Positions 8,264 to 15,870 of a DNA stretch of 64,000 nt are shown here, in pieces. Each line of letters opens with the position of its first letter. Position 1 is the stretch's first letter. This stretch comes from Bradyrhizobium canariense (lineage in GTDB: Bacteria > Pseudomonadota > Alphaproteobacteria > Rhizobiales > Xanthobacteraceae). A program made the translations under genes and the position numbers. The stretch spans positions 1,674,001 to 1,738,000 of the forward strand of contig NZ_LT629750.1 of the NCBI RefSeq assembly GCF_900105125.1, read 5' to 3'. The notes under the pieces were generated by a model. It saw nothing but the letters and a program-made list of their open reading frames with translations. It was not told where the DNA came from and did no database searches.

Positions 8264-8950
8264 TCAAGGCTCCAGCCCGGACTCGCGGAGCACTGGCGCC
8301 ACCTCGGGTGACGCGAGATATTTCAACAACGCGTCAGATTGTTCTGCCCGGCTCGATGCCGCCAGCCGCCCGCCGGAAAACCAGGCGGGAGTTTGCAGGT
8401 GCAGCGGGATCGGTCCGACAAGCTCGATGCCCGAGACCAGCTTCAATTCGCTGAGCTGCTGGACCGCGATATCAGCTTCGCCGCTGACCAGCCGTTCGGC
8501 GGTGAAGCCAGATGGAATGACCACCGCGCGGGCATTGATCTCGGACGCAATCCCCATCCGCTCGATCAATTGCGCGAAGAAAATGCCGCTGGCCCCCAAG
8601 CGCGAATAAGCCACCGACCGGGCCCCGAGCAGCGTTTTGCGCAAGCCGGCCTCGGTTGTAATATCCGGCTGCTCGGCGCCGGCCTTTACGGCGAGGCCGA
8701 CAAAGGAACGCGCCAAATCGGCGCAGGTGCTCGGCACGACGGTTCCTTTCACGGCGAGATCGTCGAGCGCTTCCTTGGTCAGGATGACGACATCCGCGTT
8801 CTCGCCGTTGCGCAGACGCTCCAGCAACCCGAGCGTCGGGGCGAAATCGGCATCGATGCGCATTCCCGTGTCGGTTTCAAATCGATCCGCGAGATTGCGG
8901 ACCGCGCCCATCAGGGCGAGCGTCGAAAGCAGGCGAACAACATTTTCCAT
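8264..8950 (-). CDS. ModA-like substrate-binding protein lacking a signal peptide
   Basis: 228 residues with the type II periplasmic-binding fold of the molybdate/extracellular solute family: ALMGAVRNLADRFETDTG, LLERLRNGENADVVILTKEA, VAYSRLGASGIFFAQLIERM, GEADIAVQQLSEL, and a C-terminal LLKYLASPEVAPVLRESG. Unlike a transporter-associated binding protein it has no signal peptide; the domain begins within a few residues of MENVVRLLSTLALMG. There are no ABC permease or ATPase genes beside it. It may be a cytoplasmic ligand sensor. Ligand unknown. It lies 37 bases upstream of the longest possible start of the Sel1 gene and may be co-transcribed with it. Confidence 0.8.
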   Translation of the reverse strand: MENVVRLLSTLALMGAVRNLADRFETDTGMRIDADFAPTLGLLERLRNGENADVVILTKEALDDLAVKGTVVPSTCADLARSFVGLAVKAGAEQPDITTEAGLRKTLLGARSVAYSRLGASGIFFAQLIERMGIASEINARAVVIPSGFTAERLVSGEADIAVQQLSELKLVSGIELVGPIPLHLQTPAWFSGGRLAASSRAEQSDALLKYLASPEVAPVLRESGLEP

Positions 8951-9007
8951 CGGTAACCTTTTTCAATCGGCAGCATTCAGTCAATGGCTCCGAGCCCAAG
9001 CTTCGCG

Positions 9008-9712
9008 CTAGGCCCGACGCATCAGCTTTAGCACGGCGGTCAGCCGAAGGCTGCGCTTGCCGGCCAGGGCGGTCGCCTCCAATAGCGCACCTTGATCGTC
9101 GCAGGTGCCGGAAAAACCGATGCCGACCTCATAGCCCCCAAAAATCAGGTGCTCGCCTTTGGCCGGCGTATGTTCCTGATTGAGGATCTGGCCCTTCCAG
9201 CGGCCGTTCTCCGAGGTGTAGGTCCCCAGATAATAGAAGAATGCATCGCCGCCGAGAATGCGGCCGTCATTGAGCAGCATGACACCGGTCAGACCACCAT
9301 CGAGACCGTCGAGCAGCCGGATGTGGACGGAATAGAGCCCATTGACGATGCCACCCTCGCCCACCGCGCCAACGGCAGGCATGATCTCATCCTCGATCGG
9401 GGTCATGACCGAGCGAAACACCGCTCCCGGCATCTGCGGCGAAGCGCCCTCGAAGCGATAGATGTCACCATCTGCGGCGCCCCGCACATTGATCGTGGCA
9501 ATGTCGGCACCGAGCAGCGACTTGTAGCTGGGATCTTCGTTATGGCGATGGCTGGTGATCTCGGAAGTCACGACGCCATCGACCTCCTGACAGCTGCCGT
9601 AATGCGCGAACGCCGAGTTGCCGCCGAGCATGCTGCCGCCATGGACGTACATCACACTCCGGCCGACTGCGTCGTTGACCTGAAAACGGACTTTGTAAAA
9701 TCCCTCCAGCAA
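9008..9712 (-). CDS. GrlR-like regulatory protein with two tandem domains
   Basis: 234 residues, made of two copies of a lipocalin-like GrlR-type domain: about 1-108 (EGFYKVRFQ...GGSMLGGNSAFAHYGS...) and about 122-230 (NGLYSVHIR...DGRILGGDAFFYYLGTY...). GrlR is known in enterobacteria as a small repressor partner of the type III secretion activator GrlA. Bradyrhizobium genomes carry uncharacterised single-domain relatives. The second copy fits the family better. The start is TTG 9712, since an in-frame stop lies at 9725-9727 and no ATG precedes the domain; a GAGGG site 8-9 bases upstream supports it. No GrlA or secretion genes are nearby. Confidence 0.7.
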   Translation of the reverse strand: MLEGFYKVRFQVNDAVGRSVMYVHGGSMLGGNSAFAHYGSCQEVDGVVTSEITSHRHNEDPSYKSLLGADIATINVRGAADGDIYRFEGASPQMPGAVFRSVMTPIEDEIMPAVGAVGEGGIVNGLYSVHIRLLDGLDGGLTGVMLLNDGRILGGDAFFYYLGTYTSENGRWKGQILNQEHTPAKGEHLIFGGYEVGIGFSGTCDDQGALLEATALAGKRSLRLTAVLKLMRRA

Positions 9713-9744
9713 AAACCGTGTCCCTCAGCAATTCAAAATCCACT

Positions 9745-9800
9745 CTATCGCGTTTTTGAGCGGAGTGGACGCTGGTTCGCGTGAATAAAACGCATCAAAC
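9745..9800 (+). repeat. Dispersed palindromic-type repeat, copy B
   Basis: The segment CTATCGCGTTTTTGAGCGGA and what follows to GTGAATAAAACGCATCAAAC matches, in the opposite orientation, the copy at 12381-12436, and in part bases 449-478. From memory this is a very common intergenic element of Bradyrhizobium and relatives. The rest of 9713-10032 shows no gene that I can support. Confidence 0.75.
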
Positions 9801-10032
9801 AAAGACTGGCGCGGATCGCAGCCCGGAAAATGATGCTGAGGCCGGACTTTTTGAAGCATCCAGCGCTCGTGTTCCGCGAACAATATATGGCGAAAAAAGA
9901 CCAGCCCTAACGGGGCAAAGCCACCGCCGGCTGGTCGAGGTTTCGCTAGGAGGAGAGGCGCAGACACACCCGCTTGGAAGCGGGTATCACGGCCTGGACG
10001 CGCCAATATCCAGACCGTGATTGCCGAACGTC

Positions 10033-11067
10033 TTAGGCTGCAGCTTTCGCGCCGGTCGGAACCGATGCAATCGTCTTCAGGATCTGTGACGCGATCTGGT
10101 AGGGGTCGCCTTGCGAATTCGGGCGACGGTCTTCGAGATAGCCCTTGTAGCCACTGTTGGCGAAGCTATGGGGAACGCGGATCGAGGCGCCGCGGTCGGC
10201 AATGCCGTAGCTGAACGTATCGATCGACGCCGTCTCGTGCTTGCCGGTCAGACGCATATGATTGTCCGGTCCGTAAACCGCGATGTGATCGGCACGGTTG
10301 CTCTTGAAGGCTTCCATCAGCTTCTCGAAATACTCCTTGCCGCCGACTTCGCGCATGAACTTGGTCGAGAAGTTGGCGTGCATGCCGGAGCCGTTCCAGT
10401 CGGTGTCGCCGAGCGGCTTGCAGTGGAATTCGATATCGACGCCGTACTTCTCGGTGAGGCGCAGCATCAGATAGCGGGCCATCCACATTTCGTCGGCGGC
10501 ACGCTTGGAGCCTTTGCCGAAAATCTGGAATTCCCACTGGCCCTTGGCGACTTCCGCGTTGATGCCTTCGTGATTGATGCCGGCGGCGAGGCAGAGATCG
10601 AGGTGCTCTTCGACCATCTTGCGCGCGACATCGCCGACATTCTTGTAGCCGACACCGGTGTAATACGGCCCCTGCGGCGCGGGATAGCCACTTGTCGGGA
10701 AGCCGAGCGGACGACCGTCCTTATAAAAGAAATATTCCTGCTCGAAGCCGAACCAAGCGCCTTCGTCATCCAGGATCGTCGCGCGCTTGTTCGAGGCGTG
10801 CGGCGTCTTGCCGTCGGGCATCATGACTTCGCACATCACCAGCGCGCCATTGGTGCGCGCGCCGTCCGGATAGACCGCGACCGGCTTCAGCACGCAATCG
10901 GAGCTATGGCCTTCGGCCTGCATGGTCGAGCTGCCGTCGAAGCCCCACAGCGGAAGCTGTTCCAGTGTCGGAAACGAAGCGAATTCCTTGATCTGTGTTT
11001 TGCCGCGCAGATTCGGTACCGGCGTATATCCGTCGAGCCAGATATACTCGAGCTTATACTTGGTCAT
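10033..11067 (-). CDS. glnII: Glutamine synthetase II (eukaryote-type)
   Basis: 344-residue type II glutamine synthetase, which makes glutamine from glutamate, ammonia and ATP in the cytoplasm. Family marks in order: YIWLDGYTPVPNLRGKT, LPLWGFDGSSTMQAEG, the catalytic-site GFEQEYFFYKDGRPLGFP, INAEVAKGQWEFQIFGKG, DWNGSGMHANFSTK, and GASIRVPHSFANSGYKGYLE. Its length is typical of GSII (the bacterial GSI is about 470), and it lacks the GSI adenylylation segment. The start at ATG 11067 has a GAGAGG site 5-7 bases upstream. A sigma-54 promoter lies at 11160-11176. In rhizobia glnII is known to be NtrC/sigma-54 controlled. The divergent small gene at 11623 resembles gstI, the glnII translation inhibitor. 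Confidence 0.97.
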   Translation of the reverse strand: MTKYKLEYIWLDGYTPVPNLRGKTQIKEFASFPTLEQLPLWGFDGSSTMQAEGHSSDCVLKPVAVYPDGARTNGALVMCEVMMPDGKTPHASNKRATILDDEGAWFGFEQEYFFYKDGRPLGFPTSGYPAPQGPYYTGVGYKNVGDVARKMVEEHLDLCLAAGINHEGINAEVAKGQWEFQIFGKGSKRAADEMWMARYLMLRLTEKYGVDIEFHCKPLGDTDWNGSGMHANFSTKFMREVGGKEYFEKLMEAFKSNRADHIAVYGPDNHMRLTGKHETASIDTFSYGIADRGASIRVPHSFANSGYKGYLEDRRPNSQGDPYQIASQILKTIASVPTGAKAAA

Positions 11068-11159
11068 TGAGCCTCTCATATTGACGATGCGAAAGGTGGG
11101 GAAACGAAGCTGATCGGTTGCCCCACGCGTACCCGGCCATCCTCGGCCAAACCTTACCT

Positions 11160-11176
11160 AGCATTTAATGTGCCAA
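11160..11176 (-). promoter_or_regulatory. Sigma-54 (RpoN) promoter of glnII
   Basis: On the minus strand the sequence reads TTGGCACATTAAATGCT. This gives the GG (-24) and GC (-12) elements with exactly ten bases between them and a full TGGCAC box. Transcription would start near 11149, leaving a leader of about 80 bases before ATG 11067. NtrC/RpoN control of glnII is established in Bradyrhizobium, so the site fits. I could not pick out a clear NtrC enhancer upstream. Confidence 0.85.
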
Positions 11177-11622
11177 TCCGCCGCACTGCGAAAACCGGCC
11201 GGACGGCCAGGGACCCGTGCTGGTATCGAGGCTGCCTCCGGCAATTGAAGGTGCGGCAAAGCCGCGCGGCTCTTGCCTCGGCCGAGCGATAAAATCCCGT
11301 GAATGACAGCGGATTCGCGCCCGATTCTGCGGCAGTCCGGCCCTGCCCGGTCCGGGCGATTAAAGCGGCGTCAGTTGTCCGCAACATCTGCCACGAAGTT
11401 CAGCTCCGATCGGCAACTTCGTCTCCGCTCAAGCGTTAGTCAGGGAATCCGTGCCTCGCAGGAAGCAAAGCCAGAAATGCCTACGAATTAGACATCAAAT
11501 GATTTCGTTTTGATCATATTGCATCCACGGGAAGCACGGACGATATCGAAGTTGGTAACCGCTCGCGAACGAGTCGGGCGCACCATGAAGCCTAGGCGCT
11601 TCGACATAAGGAGACGAAGACC
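11177..11622. other. glnII-gstI divergent intergenic region
   Basis: About 450 bases between the glnII promoter and the small divergent gene hold no gene that I can support. The region should carry the NtrC enhancer sites of glnII and the promoter of the small gene. Neither matched a strong consensus by eye. It becomes more AT-rich near 11490-11525. Confidence 0.4.
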
Positions 11623-11823
11623 ATGAATACGAGTGTGAATCACGGGCCCGCCAAGATCTACCAATTCCCGGCCGGGGGCCGCTCAGCTCTCGGCGGACGG
11701 CGCTACGAAGGAGCTAAAGCCACGGACGAACTGGCCTCGTCGCGTCTCAATGAAGCTGACTGCAGCGATAGCTGGTATCACCAAGCAGCCATCCAGGAGT
11801 CCAAACCGGCGTGGGAGCGTTAA
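11623..11823 (+). CDS. gstI: DUF2735 family protein, probable glutamine synthetase translation inhibitor GstI
   Basis: 66-residue soluble protein with the family opening GPAKIYQFPAGGRSALGGRR and a C-terminal SDSWYHQAAIQE segment. It has a strong AAGGAG site and a terminator at 11884-11919, so it is a complete monocistronic unit. In Rhizobium leguminosarum a 63-residue protein, GstI, is encoded divergently next to glnII and blocks glnII mRNA translation under nitrogen excess. Size, position and orientation here match. I recognise the AKIYQFP family as DUF2735 and believe it is the GstI family, but have not compared sequences, so the symbol is a strong inference rather than certain. Confidence 0.7.
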   Translation: MNTSVNHGPAKIYQFPAGGRSALGGRRYEGAKATDELASSRLNEADCSDSWYHQAAIQESKPAWER

Positions 11824-11883
11824 TGCCAGACGCAAGTTCGACGTCGGCGCGCTGTCGCCGGAGTTGGTGGATAACGAGAACTG

Positions 11884-11919
11884 AAAAAGGGTCGAAACAA
11901 AAGCGTTTCGGCCCTTTTT
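11884..11919 (+). terminator. Rho-independent terminator after the gstI-like gene
   Basis: AAAAAGGGtCGAAAC pairs with GTTTCGgCCCTTTTT across a 6-base loop, giving a stem of 14 paired bases around one mismatch, ending in a T run. The A run on the other side means it can also stop transcription from the MliC-like gene on the minus strand at 11935. Confidence 0.85.
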
Positions 11920-11934
11920 ATTTTGCGCAGGCTT

Positions 11935-12252
11935 TTATGTCGGCTCACAGGTCGTTGTCGGCCGAAACGGGCGCCTGACCATAACGCCCGTCTTCGTCAC
12001 GGTCAGTGTGACACCCTCGCCCGAATAGCGCTGGCCGGAGGAAAACGTAAAGCGCCGGGCCAGCGTCGCCGCCCTGCCGTCAATCTGCAGATGGGCCCGG
12101 GAATCATACGGATAGAACGCGGCAATGAAGCGCGTGCCGTCGGCGCAGTGATAATTTTCAAACGTCTGCGCGGATGCCGGAGCCGGGCCTATGGCAACTT
12201 CCGCAACCAGACATGCCGCGCCGAACAGAAAGCCGGCTCCTCGCCGATTCAT
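11935..12252 (-). CDS. MliC-like lysozyme inhibitor/C-lysozyme inhibitor-fold secreted protein
   Basis: 105 residues with a signal peptide (RRGAGFLFGAACLVAEVAIG..., cleavage near ASAQT). The mature part, NYHCADGTRFIAAFYPYDSR...AHLQIDGRA..., YSGEGVTLTVTKTGVMV...CEP, has the two cysteines, YxC-DG opening and small beta-barrel pattern of the MliC/PliC family. Family members block host c-type lysozyme in the periplasm. There is no lipobox cysteine at the cleavage site, so it should be soluble and periplasmic, closer to PliC than membrane-bound MliC. It converges on the terminator at 11884-11919. Confidence 0.75.
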   Translation of the reverse strand: MNRRGAGFLFGAACLVAEVAIGPAPASAQTFENYHCADGTRFIAAFYPYDSRAHLQIDGRAATLARRFTFSSGQRYSGEGVTLTVTKTGVMVRRPFRPTTTCEPT

Positions 12253-12380
12253 GCTGGTTCCCCAAAGTCAGTTACAATAAAAAGCTCCTAACCAATTACG
12301 GGAGGCGAGTATAGATCGCGCCGCCGCATACGATTACGGCTCGCGGTCATTTGTTCGCCGCAGACGCCCTGATCTATCGT

Positions 12381-12436
12381 TTAGACGCATTTTCTTCACC
12401 CGCCCTGGTACCCACTTCGCCTGAAAACGCGATAGG
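12381..12436 (-). repeat. Dispersed palindromic-type repeat, copy C
   Basis: Read on the minus strand this segment (CCTATCGCGTTTTCAGGCGA ... GTGAAGAAAATGCGTCTAAA) aligns with copy B at 9745-9800. It ends only 8 bases before the start of the phosphatase gene, so the repeat may form its 5' leader. Confidence 0.75.
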
Positions 12437-12444
12437 ATGAGCAG

Positions 12445-13191
12445 ATGCCAGATTTTCCCGTCCGTCACTTCGACCTCGCCGGCGCCAGCAATTTTCGCGA
12501 TCTTGGCGGATATCCCGGGAGAGACGGCCGCATGGTCCGCTGGGGGCAGATCTTCCGCTCGAACCATCTCGGCCATCTGACCAAGGCCGATATCGAAGTG
12601 CTGCGCGGCCTGAGTTTGAAAAGCGCGTTCGATTTTCGCGGCACGGAGGAACGGGCCGCGGCGATCTGTGCGCTCGAGGAAATCACGGTTCATTCGCTGC
12701 CGATCGAGCCGACGGTCGTCGCGTCGCTGCGCGCGCGGCGCGCCAACGGCACGCCGCTGTCGCCGGCAGACGGCCTCGAGGTCATGCGCGATTCCTATCG
12801 CAACTATGTGCGTAAAAATACGCCACGCTTCCGCGTTTTGTTCGCGCACCTTCTGGGAGATCACGCGCCGCTGGTGATTCACTGCACGGCCGGGAAGGAT
12901 CGCACAGGGTTCGCCTGCGCGCTGATCCTGCACGCGCTTGGCGTGGCGGAGGATGTCATTGCTGAAGATTATCTGCTCACCAACCGGTTCTACCGGCGCG
13001 ACCCCTCCGCCAGCAACGATCTGCCCGATGATGTCAGGCAGGTGCTCGGGTCGGTCGAAACATCTTTTCTTGGCGCCGCGTTCGATACCATCTGCGCCGA
13101 TTATGGCGACCTCGGGGGATATCTGAGCGATGGTTTGGGGCTTGGCGCTGACGAGCGCGCAAGGCTCCAGGCGCGCTATCTGGAATCCTGA
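12445..13191 (+). CDS. Protein tyrosine phosphatase of the Y_phosphatase3 family
   Basis: 248 residues. The catalytic P-loop is complete: HCTAGKDRTG, with nucleophile Cys147 and Arg153. N-terminal SNFRDLGGYPGRDGRMVRWG and IFRSNHLGHLT are the family's usual opening, followed by AFDFRGTEER. The family acts on phosphotyrosine and, in some members, phosphoinositides; the cellular substrate here is unknown. No signal peptide, so cytoplasmic. An AGGATGAG site lies 5-12 bases ahead of the ATG. Confidence 0.9.
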   Translation: MPDFPVRHFDLAGASNFRDLGGYPGRDGRMVRWGQIFRSNHLGHLTKADIEVLRGLSLKSAFDFRGTEERAAAICALEEITVHSLPIEPTVVASLRARRANGTPLSPADGLEVMRDSYRNYVRKNTPRFRVLFAHLLGDHAPLVIHCTAGKDRTGFACALILHALGVAEDVIAEDYLLTNRFYRRDPSASNDLPDDVRQVLGSVETSFLGAAFDTICADYGDLGGYLSDGLGLGADERARLQARYLES

Positions 13192-13231
13192 CTCCCCCTG
13201 CCCGCGCTGATCGCCCGGCCGTCAGGGCGGC

Positions 13232-13429
13232 TTAGGCCGCCGCTTCCAGCTCCGCGTCGAGATCGGCAATCACGTCCTCGAATGCCGAGATCGCCTGCTG
13301 AACGGCCGCAATCTGAATCAACTCCCAGCCGCTGACCGGACCATTGCGATTTTGCAGGGCGACAATCAAATCCCGCCGCTGTTCCTTCAGTTGAACGAGC
13401 GGTAAACCATGATCAGGCAGATGTCTCAT
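13232..13429 (-). CDS. Small hypothetical helical protein
   Basis: 65 residues from the ATG at 13429, chosen because a GGGGGG-containing site lies about 9 bases upstream; earlier in-frame starts have none. Acidic, mostly alpha-helical (LKEQRRDLIVALQNRN, then AVQQAISAFEDVIADLDAEL), with heptad-like spacing that could form a short coiled coil. No family recognised. Convergent with the phosphatase gene. Confidence 0.55.
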   Translation of the reverse strand: MRHLPDHGLPLVQLKEQRRDLIVALQNRNGPVSGWELIQIAAVQQAISAFEDVIADLDAELEAAA

Positions 13430-13539
13430 GATGATATTCCCCCCTTTTGGACTGGACCGCATCGAGCTATAGCCGACCGATTCTGCGATCCAATTACAAA
13501 ACTCCAACAAATTTTAACGATTGGGCCCGATCCGTATTC

Positions 13540-14241
13540 CTACGTGGACGCTTGCGTCTCCACGGCTTGCTTGATCGCGCCATCAAGCGCCAGAGTGACA
13601 CCCTCGGTGGCCCAATCGCTCATATGAAGCTGGGAAGGGTCGTTTGGATCAATCAGTCCGGCGATCGGGACCCCGCCATTGCACCAGGACTGCATGAGCG
13701 CGAAACGACGAAACAAATTCACACCGGTGCGCGCGTGGTCGGCGACAGCGGTCGCTATCAGGGACACCATCTGCTCGGCTAATTTGATCTTGTCGGGATT
13801 CACGACCGCCGTCGTGTATTGCAGATCCATCAGGATCACATCCATCGGCAAACCCACCAACTCATCGAGCCCGGTTGCCATCGCCTGTACGACATCGCTG
13901 AGCTTGAAATCCTTGTCGCGATAGACGGCGTTGGTGCCGACCTGCCAGATCACCAGCGCCGGGTTTTCGTCCAGAACATCAGCTTTGAATCGTAAGACTT
14001 CGTTGGTGGCTTCCTGTCCACCGACGCCCCGATTCAGCACGTCAATCATCTGATTTGGATACCGCTTTCGCAACGCCAGTTCGAGCCGGGATGGAAAAGG
14101 CTCGATATTGCCCTCGCCCACAGTCGACGACGACCCGATGGCCACGATCTTCGTGTGGCCGGCCAATTTGAGACTGTTCCTCAAATTCGATAGAGGGTAT
14201 TCGAAGGCGATGGGATTGGCGGCCGGTGGCGCGTCAGACAT
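13540..14241 (-). CDS. SGNH/GDSL-type hydrolase
   Basis: 233 residues from ATG 14241, which has a GAGGAG site 7-12 bases upstream. Catalytic features: IVAIGSSSTVGEG with the nucleophile Ser in the first 40 residues, NRGVGGQEATNEV (Gly block), WQVGTNAVY (Asn block), and DPSQLHMSDWATEG, with the Asp-x-x-x-x-His pair typical of SGNH esterases near the C-terminus. No clear signal peptide. Likely a cytoplasmic esterase or lipase-like enzyme with unknown substrate. It faces the SDR gene (14375) across a 133-base divergent promoter region. Confidence 0.85.
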   Translation of the reverse strand: MSDAPPAANPIAFEYPLSNLRNSLKLAGHTKIVAIGSSSTVGEGNIEPFPSRLELALRKRYPNQMIDVLNRGVGGQEATNEVLRFKADVLDENPALVIWQVGTNAVYRDKDFKLSDVVQAMATGLDELVGLPMDVILMDLQYTTAVVNPDKIKLAEQMVSLIATAVADHARTGVNLFRRFALMQSWCNGGVPIAGLIDPNDPSQLHMSDWATEGVTLALDGAIKQAVETQAST

Positions 14242-14374
14242 CTGAGTCTCCTCAATATCCGTTGCGGGAGATGCCCGGTGATGCCGTATCTGAACGTGAG
14301 ATATCGCAGCATTGCAAATGAATTTCGCTTGGCGGTACAGTAAATCCTGACGCGCGCTCACCTGGAGATCCATC

Positions 14375-15055
14375 ATGGACGGAAAAGTCATCGTCGTGAC
14401 TGGCGCCTCGGGCGCGCTCGGCAAGGTGGTCGCAGAGGTGGCGCTGGCGCGCGGCGCGCGCGTCGGCGGCGTGGACCACGCAGCGTCGCAGGTTGCGGCA
14501 ACGCCGAACCGGATCGAGCTTGGCGGCGTCGATTTGACCGACGCCGCTCAGGCCAAGAAGGCAATCGACACGGTGGCGTCGCATTTCGGCAGGCTCGATG
14601 CACTGGTCAACATTGCCGGCGGATTTGCATACGAGACGGTTGTCGAGGGCGACCCAAAAACCTGGCAGCGCATGTATGCGCTCAACGTCATGACCGCGCT
14701 CAATGCATCGCGAGCGGCGATCCCGCATCTTGCGGCGTCCAGCGCAGCGCGGATCATCAATGTCGGCGCGATGGGCGCGCTGCAGGCCGGCGCCGGCATG
14801 GGCCCGTATGCCGCTTCCAAGGCCGGTGTGCATCGCCTCACTGAGGCGCTGGCTGCAGAATGGAAAGGCAAGATCACGGTCAACGCCGTGCTGCCGTCGA
14901 CCATCGACACCGCAGCCAATCGCGCCAGCATGCCGAAAGCGGATTTCGCAAAATGGGTGACGCCACAAGAACTCGCCGACGTCATCCTGTTTCTCGCCAG
15001 CGATGCCGCCAGCGCCGTTACCGGTGCCCTGCTGCCGGTGAGCGGACGGGTCTAG
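14375..15055 (+). CDS. Short-chain dehydrogenase/reductase
   Basis: 226 residues with a Rossmann nucleotide-binding opening TGASGALG (9-16), NIAGG (79-83) and the catalytic YAASK (Tyr145, Lys149). The catalytic Ser normally found 13 residues before the Tyr is Ala132 here (INVGAMGALQAG). The same loss is known in dihydropteridine reductase-type SDRs, so the enzyme may still be active on quinonoid or related substrates. GGAG site 5-8 bases before the ATG. Substrate cannot be named. Confidence 0.85.
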   Translation: MDGKVIVVTGASGALGKVVAEVALARGARVGGVDHAASQVAATPNRIELGGVDLTDAAQAKKAIDTVASHFGRLDALVNIAGGFAYETVVEGDPKTWQRMYALNVMTALNASRAAIPHLAASSAARIINVGAMGALQAGAGMGPYAASKAGVHRLTEALAAEWKGKITVNAVLPSTIDTAANRASMPKADFAKWVTPQELADVILFLASDAASAVTGALLPVSGRV

Positions 15056-15149
15056 CGGTTCCAAATACCGCCCGCTCAAGCACTTTGCGCAAATTCGGCT
15101 AAACTCCGGCCATTGAGTCGCGGCCTCTCTCGCCGCCGGAGCCTGATCG

Positions 15150-15836
15150 TTGGAAACCGCGCTTTACCTGCCCGTCAAACGCTTTCTGGAAAAGCTCGGC
15201 TTTACGGTCAAGGGCGAAGTCGGCGGCTGCGATCTGGTGGCGCTGAGCAGCGACGAGCCGCCCGTCGTGGTGATCGGCGAGTTGAAGCAGAGCTTTAATC
15301 TCGAACTGGTGCTGCAAGCCGTCGACCGCGCCGGAGCGTGCGACGAAGTTTGGCTGGCCGCCAAAATGTCCGCGCGCGGCAAGGGGCGCGAGAGCGACGC
15401 GCGCTATCGCAATCTCTGCCGCCGGCTCGGTTTCGGCATGCTCGCAGTGACCAATACCGGCGATGTCGAGGTGATCGTCAAACCGCCGACGACGAGCCCG
15501 CGCCGCAATCCGAAGAAGCGCTCGCGCCTGGTCAGGGAGCACCAGCGCCGCAAGGGCGATCCAGCGCTCGGCGGCAGCACGCGCGCGCCGATTATGACAG
15601 CCTATCGCCAGCAGGCGCTGGCCTGCGCGTCGGCGCTGTCGCAGGGGCCGCGGCGGGTGCGGGACCTGCGGCCCGATATTCCGGACGCGCCGAAAATTCT
15701 GCTGCATAATGTCTATGGCTGGTTCGACCGTGCCGAGCGTGGCATTTATGTCCTGACCGATGCCGGACATGCCGCGTTGAAACGCTGGCCGCAGCAGCCG
15801 GTGGATCTCTCGGGCACTGGGGACTCAGCGCCGTGA
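15150..15836 (+). CDS. DUF2161 family protein, predicted PD-(D/E)XK-type nuclease/phosphodiesterase
   Basis: 228 residues from a TTG start with a GGAG site about 10 bases upstream. The N-terminal domain resembles a restriction-endonuclease fold: EVGGCDLVAL (Asp28) followed by VVVIGELKQSF (Glu44, Lys46), the usual D...ExK spacing. A basic linker (SPRRNPKKRSRLVREHQRRK) leads to a C-terminal winged-helix-like domain (GPRRVRDLRPDIPDAPKI, then DRAERGIYVLTDAG). The family is known as DUF2161 and annotated as a phosphodiesterase, with no proven role that I know of. Confidence 0.75.
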   Translation: METALYLPVKRFLEKLGFTVKGEVGGCDLVALSSDEPPVVVIGELKQSFNLELVLQAVDRAGACDEVWLAAKMSARGKGRESDARYRNLCRRLGFGMLAVTNTGDVEVIVKPPTTSPRRNPKKRSRLVREHQRRKGDPALGGSTRAPIMTAYRQQALACASALSQGPRRVRDLRPDIPDAPKILLHNVYGWFDRAERGIYVLTDAGHAALKRWPQQPVDLSGTGDSAP

Positions 15837-15870
15837 CGATGAGGCGAGACCGGAAAGGCGGGAGTGCAAC

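Noticed and set aside
9725..10006. 93-codon minus-strand frame upstream of the GrlR-like gene
   Set aside because: It overlaps the dispersed repeat and has no ribosome site; the product is basic and without pattern.
10111..11070. 319-codon plus-strand frame antisense to glnII
   Set aside because: Shadow of glnII: glnII has full family motifs, while this frame reads as Arg/His/Gly-biased sequence.
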